Shown here: one piece after another, positions 9,176 to 16,428 of the stretch
Layout of the letters: every line of letters begins with the position of its first letter
Position numbering within the stretch: position 1 is the first letter of the stretch
Source of the DNA: Winogradskyella sp.
GTDB taxonomy: Bacteria > Bacteroidota > Bacteroidia > Flavobacteriales > Flavobacteriaceae
Assembly: GCA_030149175.1 (NCBI GenBank)
Contig: JASBSA010000112.1
Span: 1 to 42,190, forward strand
Length of the DNA stretch: 42,190 nt
Direction: 5' to 3'
Translations under genes and position numbers: made by a program
Notes under the pieces: generated by a model
What the model was told of the DNA's origin: nothing
Databases searched by the model: none
What the model saw: only the letters and a program-made list of their open reading frames with translations

Positions 9176-10618
9176 ATGAAAACAATACAATATATACTAT
9201 CCGTTTTTAGTTTTTTGATCATTACCACTTGTACTGAAGATTTTGAAGAGATCAATACCAACCCTAATTCGCCAAGCACAGTACAACCCAGTTTGTTGTT
9301 ACGACAAGTGATTTATGATTTTGGTGAAAATATGAGCTACGAAGGTTTTGTAGCAGGCGATTTATTGGCACAACACAGAACGGCTCTGGACTTTAATCTT
9401 TTTGACCGTCACGATTTAAAATCACCACAACTTGGTGGCAACCCTTGGCCAGTATTTTATATCAACTTAAGAGATAATGAAATTATTCTCAACCAGGCAA
9501 GAACAACAGAAACCAATGCTGTTTACGAAGGACCAGCTCTTATTTTAAAAGCCTATATGGCAGCTGGTTTAACCGATTTGTTTGGTGATGTTCCTTATTT
9601 TGAAGCCTTTAATGGTATTGAAGGTACAGTAACACCTGCTTACGATAAGCAAGAAGACATCTACCTTAATGACAATGGCATTTTAGATAATTTAGACAAG
9701 GGCATTGCTGCCATTGAAGCTTATAGCGATGTCATTCCTCTGGAAGGTGATATTCTTTTTAATGGAAATCTTCAGTCTTGGATAAAATTTGCCAATGCAC
9801 TGAAAATAAAACACCTGTTACGTATTTCAGATAAGGTCGATGTTTCAAGTGAACTTCAAGCACTTTTTGACGAAGGTAATTTCATTAGTACAAATAGTGA
9901 AAATGCCATTTTCAACTTTACAAATACAGACCCAAACAGCTTTAGATTGGCCCAACTTCGTATAGGTGATTTCAACAATTTTGTGCTATCTGAAACTATG
10001 GAAGCTATTTTAAATGACCTCAACGACCCAAGATTGGTGACGTTATTTAGACCATTTGCCAATTCTGCCACCAACGAATTCAACGGTCTTTTAAACGGCA
10101 TTGATGCGTCTTCGACATCTATAGCCCTAGCGGATTATTCTCTAGCTAGTACTACATTTAGAGAAGATACCTCTACATTGGATGCCAATTTTATAACAGC
10201 TTGGGAAGTTCATTTTGCACTAGCTGAAGCCGCTGAAAAAGGATATATTGCTGCAGATGCGCAAGCGCTTTATGAAACTGGCGTTGCCTTAGCTTTTGAA
10301 TATTGGAATACCGAATTACCAGCCAACTACCTCACTGGTCCTGCTTCGTATAATGCACCTGGCACAGATCCAATTGAGCAAATTATAACCCAGAAATGGA
10401 TTGCAAGTGTTATTAACGGTTATGAAGGTTGGGTAGAATACAGGCGCACAGGTTTTCCACAGTTAAGAACAATTTCTGCGAGTTTGAACAATGACCTTAT
10501 TCCTGTAAGAATGCCGTATCCTGCAGAAGAAGAAGCTTTAAATTCTGAAAATTATGCAGTTGCGGCTTCAGAAACAAATAACAATAGTATTAACGTCCCT
10601 GTTTGGTGGAATGAATAA
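9176..10618 (+). CDS. SusD/RagB-like surface lipoprotein
   Basis: A 480-residue substrate-binding lipoprotein partner of the preceding SusC. The N-terminus is a hydrophobic signal followed by ITTC with the candidate lipidated Cys19. The segments NTNPN after the signal, DLFGDVPYFEAF, LKIKHLLRISDK and the C-terminal TQKWIASVINGYEGWVEYRR are characteristic of SusD-like proteins (the SusD-like 2 subgroup). The ATG at 9176 is preferred because it yields the signal peptide directly and avoids overlap with the SusC gene. It is separated from the symporter gene by only 5 bp, so all three transport genes should be co-transcribed. Ligand unknown. Confidence 0.92.
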   Translation: MKTIQYILSVFSFLIITTCTEDFEEINTNPNSPSTVQPSLLLRQVIYDFGENMSYEGFVAGDLLAQHRTALDFNLFDRHDLKSPQLGGNPWPVFYINLRDNEIILNQARTTETNAVYEGPALILKAYMAAGLTDLFGDVPYFEAFNGIEGTVTPAYDKQEDIYLNDNGILDNLDKGIAAIEAYSDVIPLEGDILFNGNLQSWIKFANALKIKHLLRISDKVDVSSELQALFDEGNFISTNSENAIFNFTNTDPNSFRLAQLRIGDFNNFVLSETMEAILNDLNDPRLVTLFRPFANSATNEFNGLLNGIDASSTSIALADYSLASTTFREDTSTLDANFITAWEVHFALAEAAEKGYIAADAQALYETGVALAFEYWNTELPANYLTGPASYNAPGTDPIEQIITQKWIASVINGYEGWVEYRRTGFPQLRTISASLNNDLIPVRMPYPAEEEALNSENYAVAASETNNNSINVPVWWNE

Positions 10619-10623
10619 AATAT

Positions 10624-11958
10624 ATGAGTGCAATTAACTGGCAATGGTTACTTATTATTTTCTCTAGCGTTGTTCTTTTTTTGTTATCGCCTTTAGCGAA
10701 GACGAGAGAACAGTTTTTTAAAGCAACGCATAACAAGAAATCCCCAAATACTCTAGTACTTATGGGCAGTCTTGTGATTTCGTGGATTTTTGCCAAGAGT
10801 ATTACAAATGCAGCTAACCTTGGACTTAGTTTTGGATTGGTAGGCGGAGTAGCTTATGCTGGTTACTACCTCTCTTTTGCTATTGCCGGAGTTGTTCTTT
10901 ACAAGATTAGAGTTGAAGGCAAATTCAATAGTATTCATCATTTTTTAACCTCAAAGTTTGGCAAAGGTGCCATGGCACTTTTTTCAGTTTTAATTGCCAT
11001 TCGGCTTTTTAACGAAGTATGGAGCAACACAATGGTAATTGGTAGTTACTTTGGCGATATTGGTAGTAGTAATTACTATTGGGCCATCATCATTTTTACG
11101 CTACTTACCTTAGCTTATGCTATAAAAGGCGGATTGAGTAGCTCTATTTTTACGGATGTGATTCAGATGGTGTTGTTTGGGGTTTTGCTTATTATTATTC
11201 TTTGGAATATCTTTTCGGTAAAAGATTTTACCATAAACAAAGTGCTACATTCTGGTACCTGGAGCTTTGAATTAGGTTTAAACCTGTTTTTTGCAGCCTT
11301 AATACAATCGTTTAGCTATCCGTTTCACGATCCGGTATTAACCGATCGTGCGTTTATTAGTTCGCCCAAAGTTACCCGAAAAAGTTTTCTATGGGCAAGT
11401 CTTCTTGGCGCACTATGTATTATTTTGTTTAGTATTATTGGCGTGTTTGCTCAGCACCAAGGAATGAAAGGGCAGGCAGCAGTAGAGGTTGGGCAATTTT
11501 TTGGTATTATTGTTTTACTCGTTATCAACTTTATAATGATCACCTCTGCTGCATCAACCTTAGACTCTACCTTTTCATCGTTTTCAAAACTCTTGGTTAT
11601 AGATTTGGGCGCTGTAAACGATTTAACTTTTGGTCGCGCATCAATGGCAATGATAGCAATATTAGGCACCTTACCTGTTTTTTTGGATGCAGAAATCTTA
11701 TCGGCCACAACCATTTCTGGAACAATGGTTATTGGATTAACACCTGTTTTTCTATTCTGGAAAAAAAGCGTACCCAAAATTAGTTTCTTTCTAAGTGTTA
11801 CAACAGGAATTATATTTGGGTTTCTATTAATTTTTGAAAGCTTTCCAAATAGTTTAATTTTCACAAGTGGAAACTATGCCGATTTGCTTTGGGTAAATAT
11901 TTGGGGCATTTTTTGTTGTATCATAGTATATTTAATACCATCGTGGGTAAAAAAATAA
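10624..11958 (+). CDS. Sodium:solute symporter family (SSS) transporter
   Basis: A 444-residue inner membrane protein with roughly a dozen hydrophobic segments spread along its length. Features of the SSS family include the early FxxATH segment before the second helix, the GGVAYAGYY helix, and the HDPVLTDRAF segment in the middle, with Ser/Ala-rich TSAASTLDSTFSS near 300, the region that holds the second sodium site in the family. SSS proteins couple sodium entry to uptake of sugars, nucleosides or small organic acids. Coming directly after SusCD it probably completes a two-membrane import path. The end overlaps the next gene by 16 bp when that gene starts at the GTG. Confidence 0.85.
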   Translation: MSAINWQWLLIIFSSVVLFLLSPLAKTREQFFKATHNKKSPNTLVLMGSLVISWIFAKSITNAANLGLSFGLVGGVAYAGYYLSFAIAGVVLYKIRVEGKFNSIHHFLTSKFGKGAMALFSVLIAIRLFNEVWSNTMVIGSYFGDIGSSNYYWAIIIFTLLTLAYAIKGGLSSSIFTDVIQMVLFGVLLIIILWNIFSVKDFTINKVLHSGTWSFELGLNLFFAALIQSFSYPFHDPVLTDRAFISSPKVTRKSFLWASLLGALCIILFSIIGVFAQHQGMKGQAAVEVGQFFGIIVLLVINFIMITSAASTLDSTFSSFSKLLVIDLGAVNDLTFGRASMAMIAILGTLPVFLDAEILSATTISGTMVIGLTPVFLFWKKSVPKISFFLSVTTGIIFGFLLIFESFPNSLIFTSGNYADLLWVNIWGIFCCIIVYLIPSWVKK

Positions 11959-12770
11959 AACATCTAGGAAACTTAACTGGAAAAGTGCTGCTGTTTGGTG
12001 GTGTTTACAGTAATCTTCAAGCACTAGAGGCTTTAATTGAAGTAGCTAAGCAAGAAGGTATTCCATCAGAAAATTGTATTTGTACTGGAGATATTGTGGG
12101 TTATTGTGCCCAACCCGAAGAAACTATTCAAACCTTTAAAAACTGGAATCCACACAGTATTGTTGGGAATGTAGAAATTCAATTAACCAATAATGAAGAT
12201 AATTGCGGCTGCGATTTTAAATCCGGTTCTCGCTGTGATAATTTCTCTCAACAATGGTATCCTTATGCTAAAAGCAAAGTTTCGAAGAATGCTCTGGACT
12301 ATTTAAGCACGTTGCCCGATCACATAAAATTTACCTATAACAATTTCAACGTTTTTGTGGTTCACGGATCCTATTCAAATGTTTCAGAATATATTTTTAA
12401 ATCCACACCTTGGAATGTAAAACTTGAAAACTTTAATACTACAAAAAGTGACGTTATAATAGCAGGACATTCTGGATTACCATTTACAGATTCAAAAAAC
12501 AACAAAACTTGGATTAATCCTGGCGTTATTGGTATGCCTGCCAACGATGGAACCACTGAGGTTTGGTATGTTATTTTAGACGATAGCACAAAACCGTTTA
12601 GCATAAATTTCCGTAAGTTAGCATACAACCATACACTTACAAGTAGGTTGATGCTAAATGGGTTGCTTCCTAAGTCCTATGCCAAGACTATCGTTAATGG
12701 TATTTGGGATAATATGGAAATTTTACCTAAAGCAGAACAAGAATTACAAGGAAAACCAATTAAGCTGTAA
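11943..12770 (+). CDS. Metallophosphoesterase-fold protein with altered metal site and Cys-rich insert
   Basis: A 275-residue protein related to YfcE-like metallophosphoesterases. The GTG at 11943 is chosen as the start (the upstream TTG would lie deep inside the symporter gene). The GD motif (Gly49-Asp50), the His141-Gly142 pair and Gly175-His176 are kept. Motif I, normally GDxHGN, reads GGVYSN (19-24), so both its Asp and His ligands are lost, and GNHD/E reads GNVE (75-78). Six cysteines (45, 47, 55, 88, 90, 98) lie in the first 100 residues, three of them in an insert after the GNVE motif. The altered motif with retained fold suggests a different metal site or a binding role. It lies between the symporter and rhodanese genes. 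Activity is uncertain. Confidence 0.72.
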   Translation: MGKKIKHLGNLTGKVLLFGGVYSNLQALEALIEVAKQEGIPSENCICTGDIVGYCAQPEETIQTFKNWNPHSIVGNVEIQLTNNEDNCGCDFKSGSRCDNFSQQWYPYAKSKVSKNALDYLSTLPDHIKFTYNNFNVFVVHGSYSNVSEYIFKSTPWNVKLENFNTTKSDVIIAGHSGLPFTDSKNNKTWINPGVIGMPANDGTTEVWYVILDDSTKPFSINFRKLAYNHTLTSRLMLNGLLPKSYAKTIVNGIWDNMEILPKAEQELQGKPIKL

Positions 12771-12800
12771 GGTTAAACAGATTCATTCAACTAACAAAAA

Positions 12801-13295
12801 ATGAGAACTTTCTTCACATTGTGTTTTATCGCTTTAAATCTTATTGGCAACTGCCAAAAAGACCTTAAGACCTTGCTGGAAAAACATAACAAAGGGGACA
12901 TTCCTTACATATCGGTTCAAGAATTGGCAATGCCAAAAACTGAAGCTGTGATACTGGATGCTAGAGAAACAACCGAATTTGAAACTAGCCACATTGAAGA
13001 TGCCATCCACGTTGGCTATAATGCGTTCGACTTAGATATTGTGAAAGAAAACGTTCCAGACAAAACCTCAAAAATCGTAGTGTATTGCTCGTTGGGCATT
13101 CGTTCAGAACATATTGCCGAGCGATTAAAAAACGAAGGTTATACCAATATATTCAATTTATTTGGTGGTATTTTTGAGTGGAAGAACAATGACTTTGTGG
13201 TTTACGACCAAAACAATGAACCTACCGAAAATGTACACGCATTTTCTAAAGAATGGAGCAAATGGCTCTTAAAAGGAAATAAGATATATGACTGA
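12801..13295 (+). CDS. Exported rhodanese-like protein
   Basis: A 164-residue single rhodanese domain with an N-terminal signal peptide (residues 1-19), so it is probably periplasmic. The domain begins at about residue 36 with YISVQEL, includes LDARETTEF (52-60), and has the active-site loop CSLGIRS with Cys96. Rhodaneses move sulfane sulfur or bind thiophilic anions through this cysteine; the six-residue loop CSLGIR fits the sulfurtransferase type rather than the seven-residue loop of the arsenate-reducing Cdc25/Acr2 type. Its 3' end overlaps the second DUF2064 gene by 8 bp, which indicates translational coupling. Its role in the cluster is unknown; thiol chemistry with a thiophilic element such as arsenic is a possibility. 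Confidence 0.85.
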   Translation: MRTFFTLCFIALNLIGNCQKDLKTLLEKHNKGDIPYISVQELAMPKTEAVILDARETTEFETSHIEDAIHVGYNAFDLDIVKENVPDKTSKIVVYCSLGIRSEHIAERLKNEGYTNIFNLFGGIFEWKNNDFVVYDQNNEPTENVHAFSKEWSKWLLKGNKIYD

Positions 13296-13917
13296 TGCCC
13301 TTGTAATCGTTTTTGTAAAGAATATAAAATTAGGAACCGTAAAAACCAGATTGGCTAAAACCATAGGCGATTATGGCGCTTTTGAAGTGTATTCCGAATT
13401 GGTTAAAATCACCGAGAAAGCCACAAACAATTCACATTTTGATAAACGTATTTACTTCTCTGATGCTGTTGTTGACTCAAAATGGCAAAATGAATTCAAA
13501 ACCGTTCAAAAGGGTATTGATTTAGGGGAACGTATGTACAATGCTTTTAAAGATGGGTTTGAAAGTGGATACAAAAAAATAGTCCTCATTGGCTCAGATT
13601 TACCAAATATTAACTCAAAACATATTGAAAACGGCATAGAAGCCCTTGAAGAAAACGAAGTGGTGTTTGGTCCGGCAGAAGATGGTGGCTACTACCTTGT
13701 TGGTATGTCAAAACTATATCAAACCATTTTTCTAAATAAACCTTGGAGCCAACCCAATCTTTTAAGTCTTACGTTGCAAGAGTTACATAAGGATAATATT
13801 AAAGTTGCTACTTTAGACACCTTAAATGATATTGATACTTATGACGATTTAATAGCATCCGTTTTTTATAAAAACAACCAAAAACTACAAGAAAAAATCC
13901 AACAACTCAATGATTAA
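13288..13917 (+). CDS. DUF2064/CofC-like glycosyltransferase-type protein, canonical copy
   Basis: A 209-residue TIGR04282-type protein with all family motifs: KTRLA (19-23) at the nucleotide-binding N-terminus, GSDLP (102-106), GPAEDGGYYLVG (128-139), a PW motif near residue 152 and LNDIDTYDDL near the C-terminus. The fold resembles the guanylyltransferase CofC and GT-A enzymes, so a nucleotide-sugar or nucleotidyl transfer is likely; databases annotate it as an arsenosugar biosynthesis glycosyltransferase by context. It overlaps the rhodanese gene by 8 bp upstream and the nucleoside phosphorylase gene by 8 bp downstream. It is the better conserved paralogue of the gene at 5217. Confidence 0.85.
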   Translation: MTDALVIVFVKNIKLGTVKTRLAKTIGDYGAFEVYSELVKITEKATNNSHFDKRIYFSDAVVDSKWQNEFKTVQKGIDLGERMYNAFKDGFESGYKKIVLIGSDLPNINSKHIENGIEALEENEVVFGPAEDGGYYLVGMSKLYQTIFLNKPWSQPNLLSLTLQELHKDNIKVATLDTLNDIDTYDDLIASVFYKNNQKLQEKIQQLND

Positions 13918-14722
13918 ATTTATAGAGGAAAGTACCGAATACTTAAAACAAAAAGGGTTTGACAAGCCTGAAGTCGGTATTATTTTAGGCACAGGTTTAG
14001 GGCAATTAATTAGTGAAATAGACATTATAGCCCAAGCTAGCTATAACCACATTCCAAACTTCCCAACGGCAACGGTAGAGTTTCATAAAGGTAAATTAAT
14101 TTATGGCAACCTCGAAGGTAAAAAGGTTGTGGTAATGCAAGGACGTTTTCACGTTTACGAAGGTTACACGCTTCAAGATGTGACATTTCCAGTGAGAATT
14201 ATGGAAAAACTAGGCATCAAAACCTTATTGGTATCCAACGCTGCTGGAGCTGTGAATTTAGATTTCAAAAAAGGGGAATTAATGTTACTAGACGATCACA
14301 TTAATCTTCAAGGCAGTTCACCATTGGCTTTTAAAGGCGTGTCAGATCTTGGCGAGCGTTTTGCTGATATGAGCGCACCTTATGATGCTGATATCAATTC
14401 AAAATTTGAAACCATTGCCAAGGAAAAAAATATCAAATTACACAAAGGTGTTTACGCTAGTGTGGTTGGCCCACAGCTAGAAACTAGAGCCGAGTACAGA
14501 ATGTTAAAAATTATTGGTGCAGATGCCGTTGGTATGAGTACTGTACCAGAAATTATTGTGGCTAATCATTTGGGATTAAAAGCTGCAGCTGTTTCAGTGT
14601 TAACTGATGAATGCGACCCAGACAATCTAAAACCGGTTGACATTTCTGAAATTATTGAAATGGCCAGTAAGGCTGAACCAAATATGATCACCTTATTTAA
14701 GGAATTGATAAAGAGTATTTAA
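13910..14722 (+). CDS. Purine nucleoside phosphorylase (trimeric PNP/MTAP family)
   Basis: Cleaves purine nucleosides with phosphate to a base and ribose-1-phosphate. The 270 residues fit the trimeric PNP/MTAP family. Visible active-site elements: GTGLG (27-31), GRFHVYEGY (78-86, with the phosphate-binding Arg79 and His81), SNAAGA (109-114), VGPQLETRAE (186-195, with Glu191) and GMSTVPE (208-214). At the position that separates PNP from MTA phosphorylase (Asn243 in human PNP, Asp220 in human MTAP) this protein has Asp233 in LTDEC. That would favour a 6-aminopurine such as adenine, but many Bacteroidota PNPs may share it. The 8-bp overlap with the DUF2064 gene ties it to the cluster. Exact specificity is inferred. 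Confidence 0.9.
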   Translation: MIKFIEESTEYLKQKGFDKPEVGIILGTGLGQLISEIDIIAQASYNHIPNFPTATVEFHKGKLIYGNLEGKKVVVMQGRFHVYEGYTLQDVTFPVRIMEKLGIKTLLVSNAAGAVNLDFKKGELMLLDDHINLQGSSPLAFKGVSDLGERFADMSAPYDADINSKFETIAKEKNIKLHKGVYASVVGPQLETRAEYRMLKIIGADAVGMSTVPEIIVANHLGLKAAAVSVLTDECDPDNLKPVDISEIIEMASKAEPNMITLFKELIKSI

Positions 14723-14752
14723 ACGTAAATTAAGGAGTCTTTTTAAAACGTG

Positions 14753-15646
14753 ATGGAAAAATACATAGACTTAATTAAAAACTCATATTCTGGGTATTGG
14801 AACTACCTAAAACACGAGCTTATTGATATTAATCATTGGGATAATTATTTCTATGGACTTATCATTATTTCTATCGTGGTGTGGTTATTGGAAATGGCTT
14901 TCCCTTGGCGAAAAAATCAAGCCCTGTTCAGAAAGGATTTTTGGCTAGATACGTTTTATATGTTCTTCAATTTCTTTCTTTTGAATTTAATTGTGTTCAT
15001 TGCCTTATCTAACACTGCGGCAGAATTTTTTAACGATATTTTAGGATGGATAGGGTTATCCATCAAAAGTTTTGAAGTATTTGATATAGACCAGCTACCA
15101 AAATGGCTTGAGCTTTTCATCTTTTTTATAGTAGCAGATTTTGTACAATGGAATACGCACCGCTTACTTCATAGATTTGAGTGGTTGTGGAATTTTCATA
15201 AAGTACACCACAGTGTTAAAGAAATGGGCTTCGCCGCGCACTTGCGCTACCATTGGATGGAACCTGTGGTTTATAAATCGTTATTATACATACCCATTGC
15301 CATCATTGGTGGTTTTGATGCGCAAGATGTAGCTATTGTTCACTTTTTTAATATCGCAATCGGTCATTTGAACCACGCTAATTTGGGTTGGGATTATGGA
15401 GTTTTAAAGTATGTTTTTAATAATCCCAAAATGCACATTTGGCATCACGCCAAAGAATTACCGCAAAATGTAAGGTATGGTGTTAATTTCGGACTAACAT
15501 TAAGTCTTTGGGACTATCTCTTTAAAACCAATTACATTCCATATAACGGACGTGATATTGAACTTGGGTTTGAAGGCGATGAAGATTTTCCAAAAGATTT
15601 TGTGAGTCAAGAGTTGTATCCTGCTTTCTCAAAAAAGCGAAAATAA
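14753..15646 (+). CDS. Sterol desaturase/fatty acid hydroxylase family membrane protein
   Basis: A 297-residue integral membrane di-iron oxygenase-type protein. The His clusters of the family are present in order: HRLLH (136-140), HKVHH (149-153), HLRYH (163-167), HLNH (205-208) and HIWHH (228-232). About four hydrophobic segments surround them (near 33-50, 68-88, 119-132 and 178-203). The family hydroxylates or desaturates lipids and includes alkylglycerol monooxygenase, so a lipid substrate at the inner membrane is likely. The ATG at 14753 was preferred to the GTG at 14750; a purine-rich TAAGGAG lies at 14731-14737. Its presence 30 bp after the PNP gene may mean that the cluster product is lipid-linked, which is speculation. 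Confidence 0.88.
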   Translation: MEKYIDLIKNSYSGYWNYLKHELIDINHWDNYFYGLIIISIVVWLLEMAFPWRKNQALFRKDFWLDTFYMFFNFFLLNLIVFIALSNTAAEFFNDILGWIGLSIKSFEVFDIDQLPKWLELFIFFIVADFVQWNTHRLLHRFEWLWNFHKVHHSVKEMGFAAHLRYHWMEPVVYKSLLYIPIAIIGGFDAQDVAIVHFFNIAIGHLNHANLGWDYGVLKYVFNNPKMHIWHHAKELPQNVRYGVNFGLTLSLWDYLFKTNYIPYNGRDIELGFEGDEDFPKDFVSQELYPAFSKKRK

Positions 15647-15667
15647 TCCTTAAGCATACATATAAAT

Positions 15668-16396
15668 ATGAAGTATCTTTTAGTTTTAAGCATTGCAGTC
15701 TCAACTATTCTGAATTTGACCATATCTAATGATAATTCAGTATTTAATGACCTTTTAAACCACTCTCAATGGAATACTCTTGTGAACAACTATGTATCAA
15801 ATAATGGACAAGTAGATTATAGCAGTTTTAAAACTAATAAGGCTGAGTTGCAAGCCTATATAGAAGTGCTTCAAGGCCACTACCCAAATCTTGAAAGCAC
15901 TTCAAAAAACGAAAAATTAGCATATTGGATTAATGCTTACAACGCTTTAACCATAGATTTAATTCTTAGAAATTATCCTGTTGAAAGCATTAAAGACATT
16001 AAAGATCCTTGGGATCAACGTTTATGGAAATTTGGTGACCAATGGCTAAGCCTAAACGATATTGAACATAACATTCTGCGTAAAATGGATGAACCTCGTA
16101 TACATTTTGCCATTGTTTGTGCTTCAGAATCGTGTCCTAAACTTCAAAATACAGCATTTAAGGCAGATAATTTAGAAGAACAACTCATCAAGGCTACCAA
16201 GGAATTTTTAGCAGATGAGACCAAAAATGACATTTCAGAAAACGACCTAAAGCTATCTAAAATCTTTAAATGGTTCAAAAAAGATTTTGAACAAGATGGA
16301 AGTCTTATCGATTTTTTAAATCGTTATTCAGACGTTACCATTTCAGACAAAGCCAAAAAAAGCTTTAAAGATTATAGTTGGGAATTGAACGACTAA
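15668..16396 (+). CDS. DUF547 family exported protein
   Basis: A 242-residue protein with a signal-like hydrophobic N-terminus (about 1-20). It has the hallmark segments of DUF547: GQVDYSSF near 52-59, LAYWINAYNALTIDLI near 92-107, and the ASESCP segment near residue 160. No biochemical function of DUF547 is established; the conserved Cys/His pattern has led to comparison with transglutaminase/papain-like folds. It lies 21 bp after the desaturase gene and 32 bp before the glycosyltransferase gene, so it belongs to the same transcription unit. Confidence 0.83.
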   Translation: MKYLLVLSIAVSTILNLTISNDNSVFNDLLNHSQWNTLVNNYVSNNGQVDYSSFKTNKAELQAYIEVLQGHYPNLESTSKNEKLAYWINAYNALTIDLILRNYPVESIKDIKDPWDQRLWKFGDQWLSLNDIEHNILRKMDEPRIHFAIVCASESCPKLQNTAFKADNLEEQLIKATKEFLADETKNDISENDLKLSKIFKWFKKDFEQDGSLIDFLNRYSDVTISDKAKKSFKDYSWELND

Positions 16397-16428
16397 AACT
16401 CTACACCAAATTTTTCCGTAAATAGATT

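Noticed and set aside
11451-11864. 137-codon minus-strand open frame inside the symporter gene
   Set aside because: Antisense shadow of a clear membrane protein; basic, low-complexity translation and no family features.
11889-11942. Upstream TTG start for the metallophosphoesterase-like protein
   Set aside because: It would overlap the symporter gene by 70 bases and add a non-conserved leader; GTG at 11943 fits better.
12801-13295. Arsenate reductase reading of the rhodanese
   Set aside because: The active-site loop CSLGIRS is the sulfurtransferase type, not the longer CX5R loop of Acr2/Cdc25-like phosphatase-reductases.
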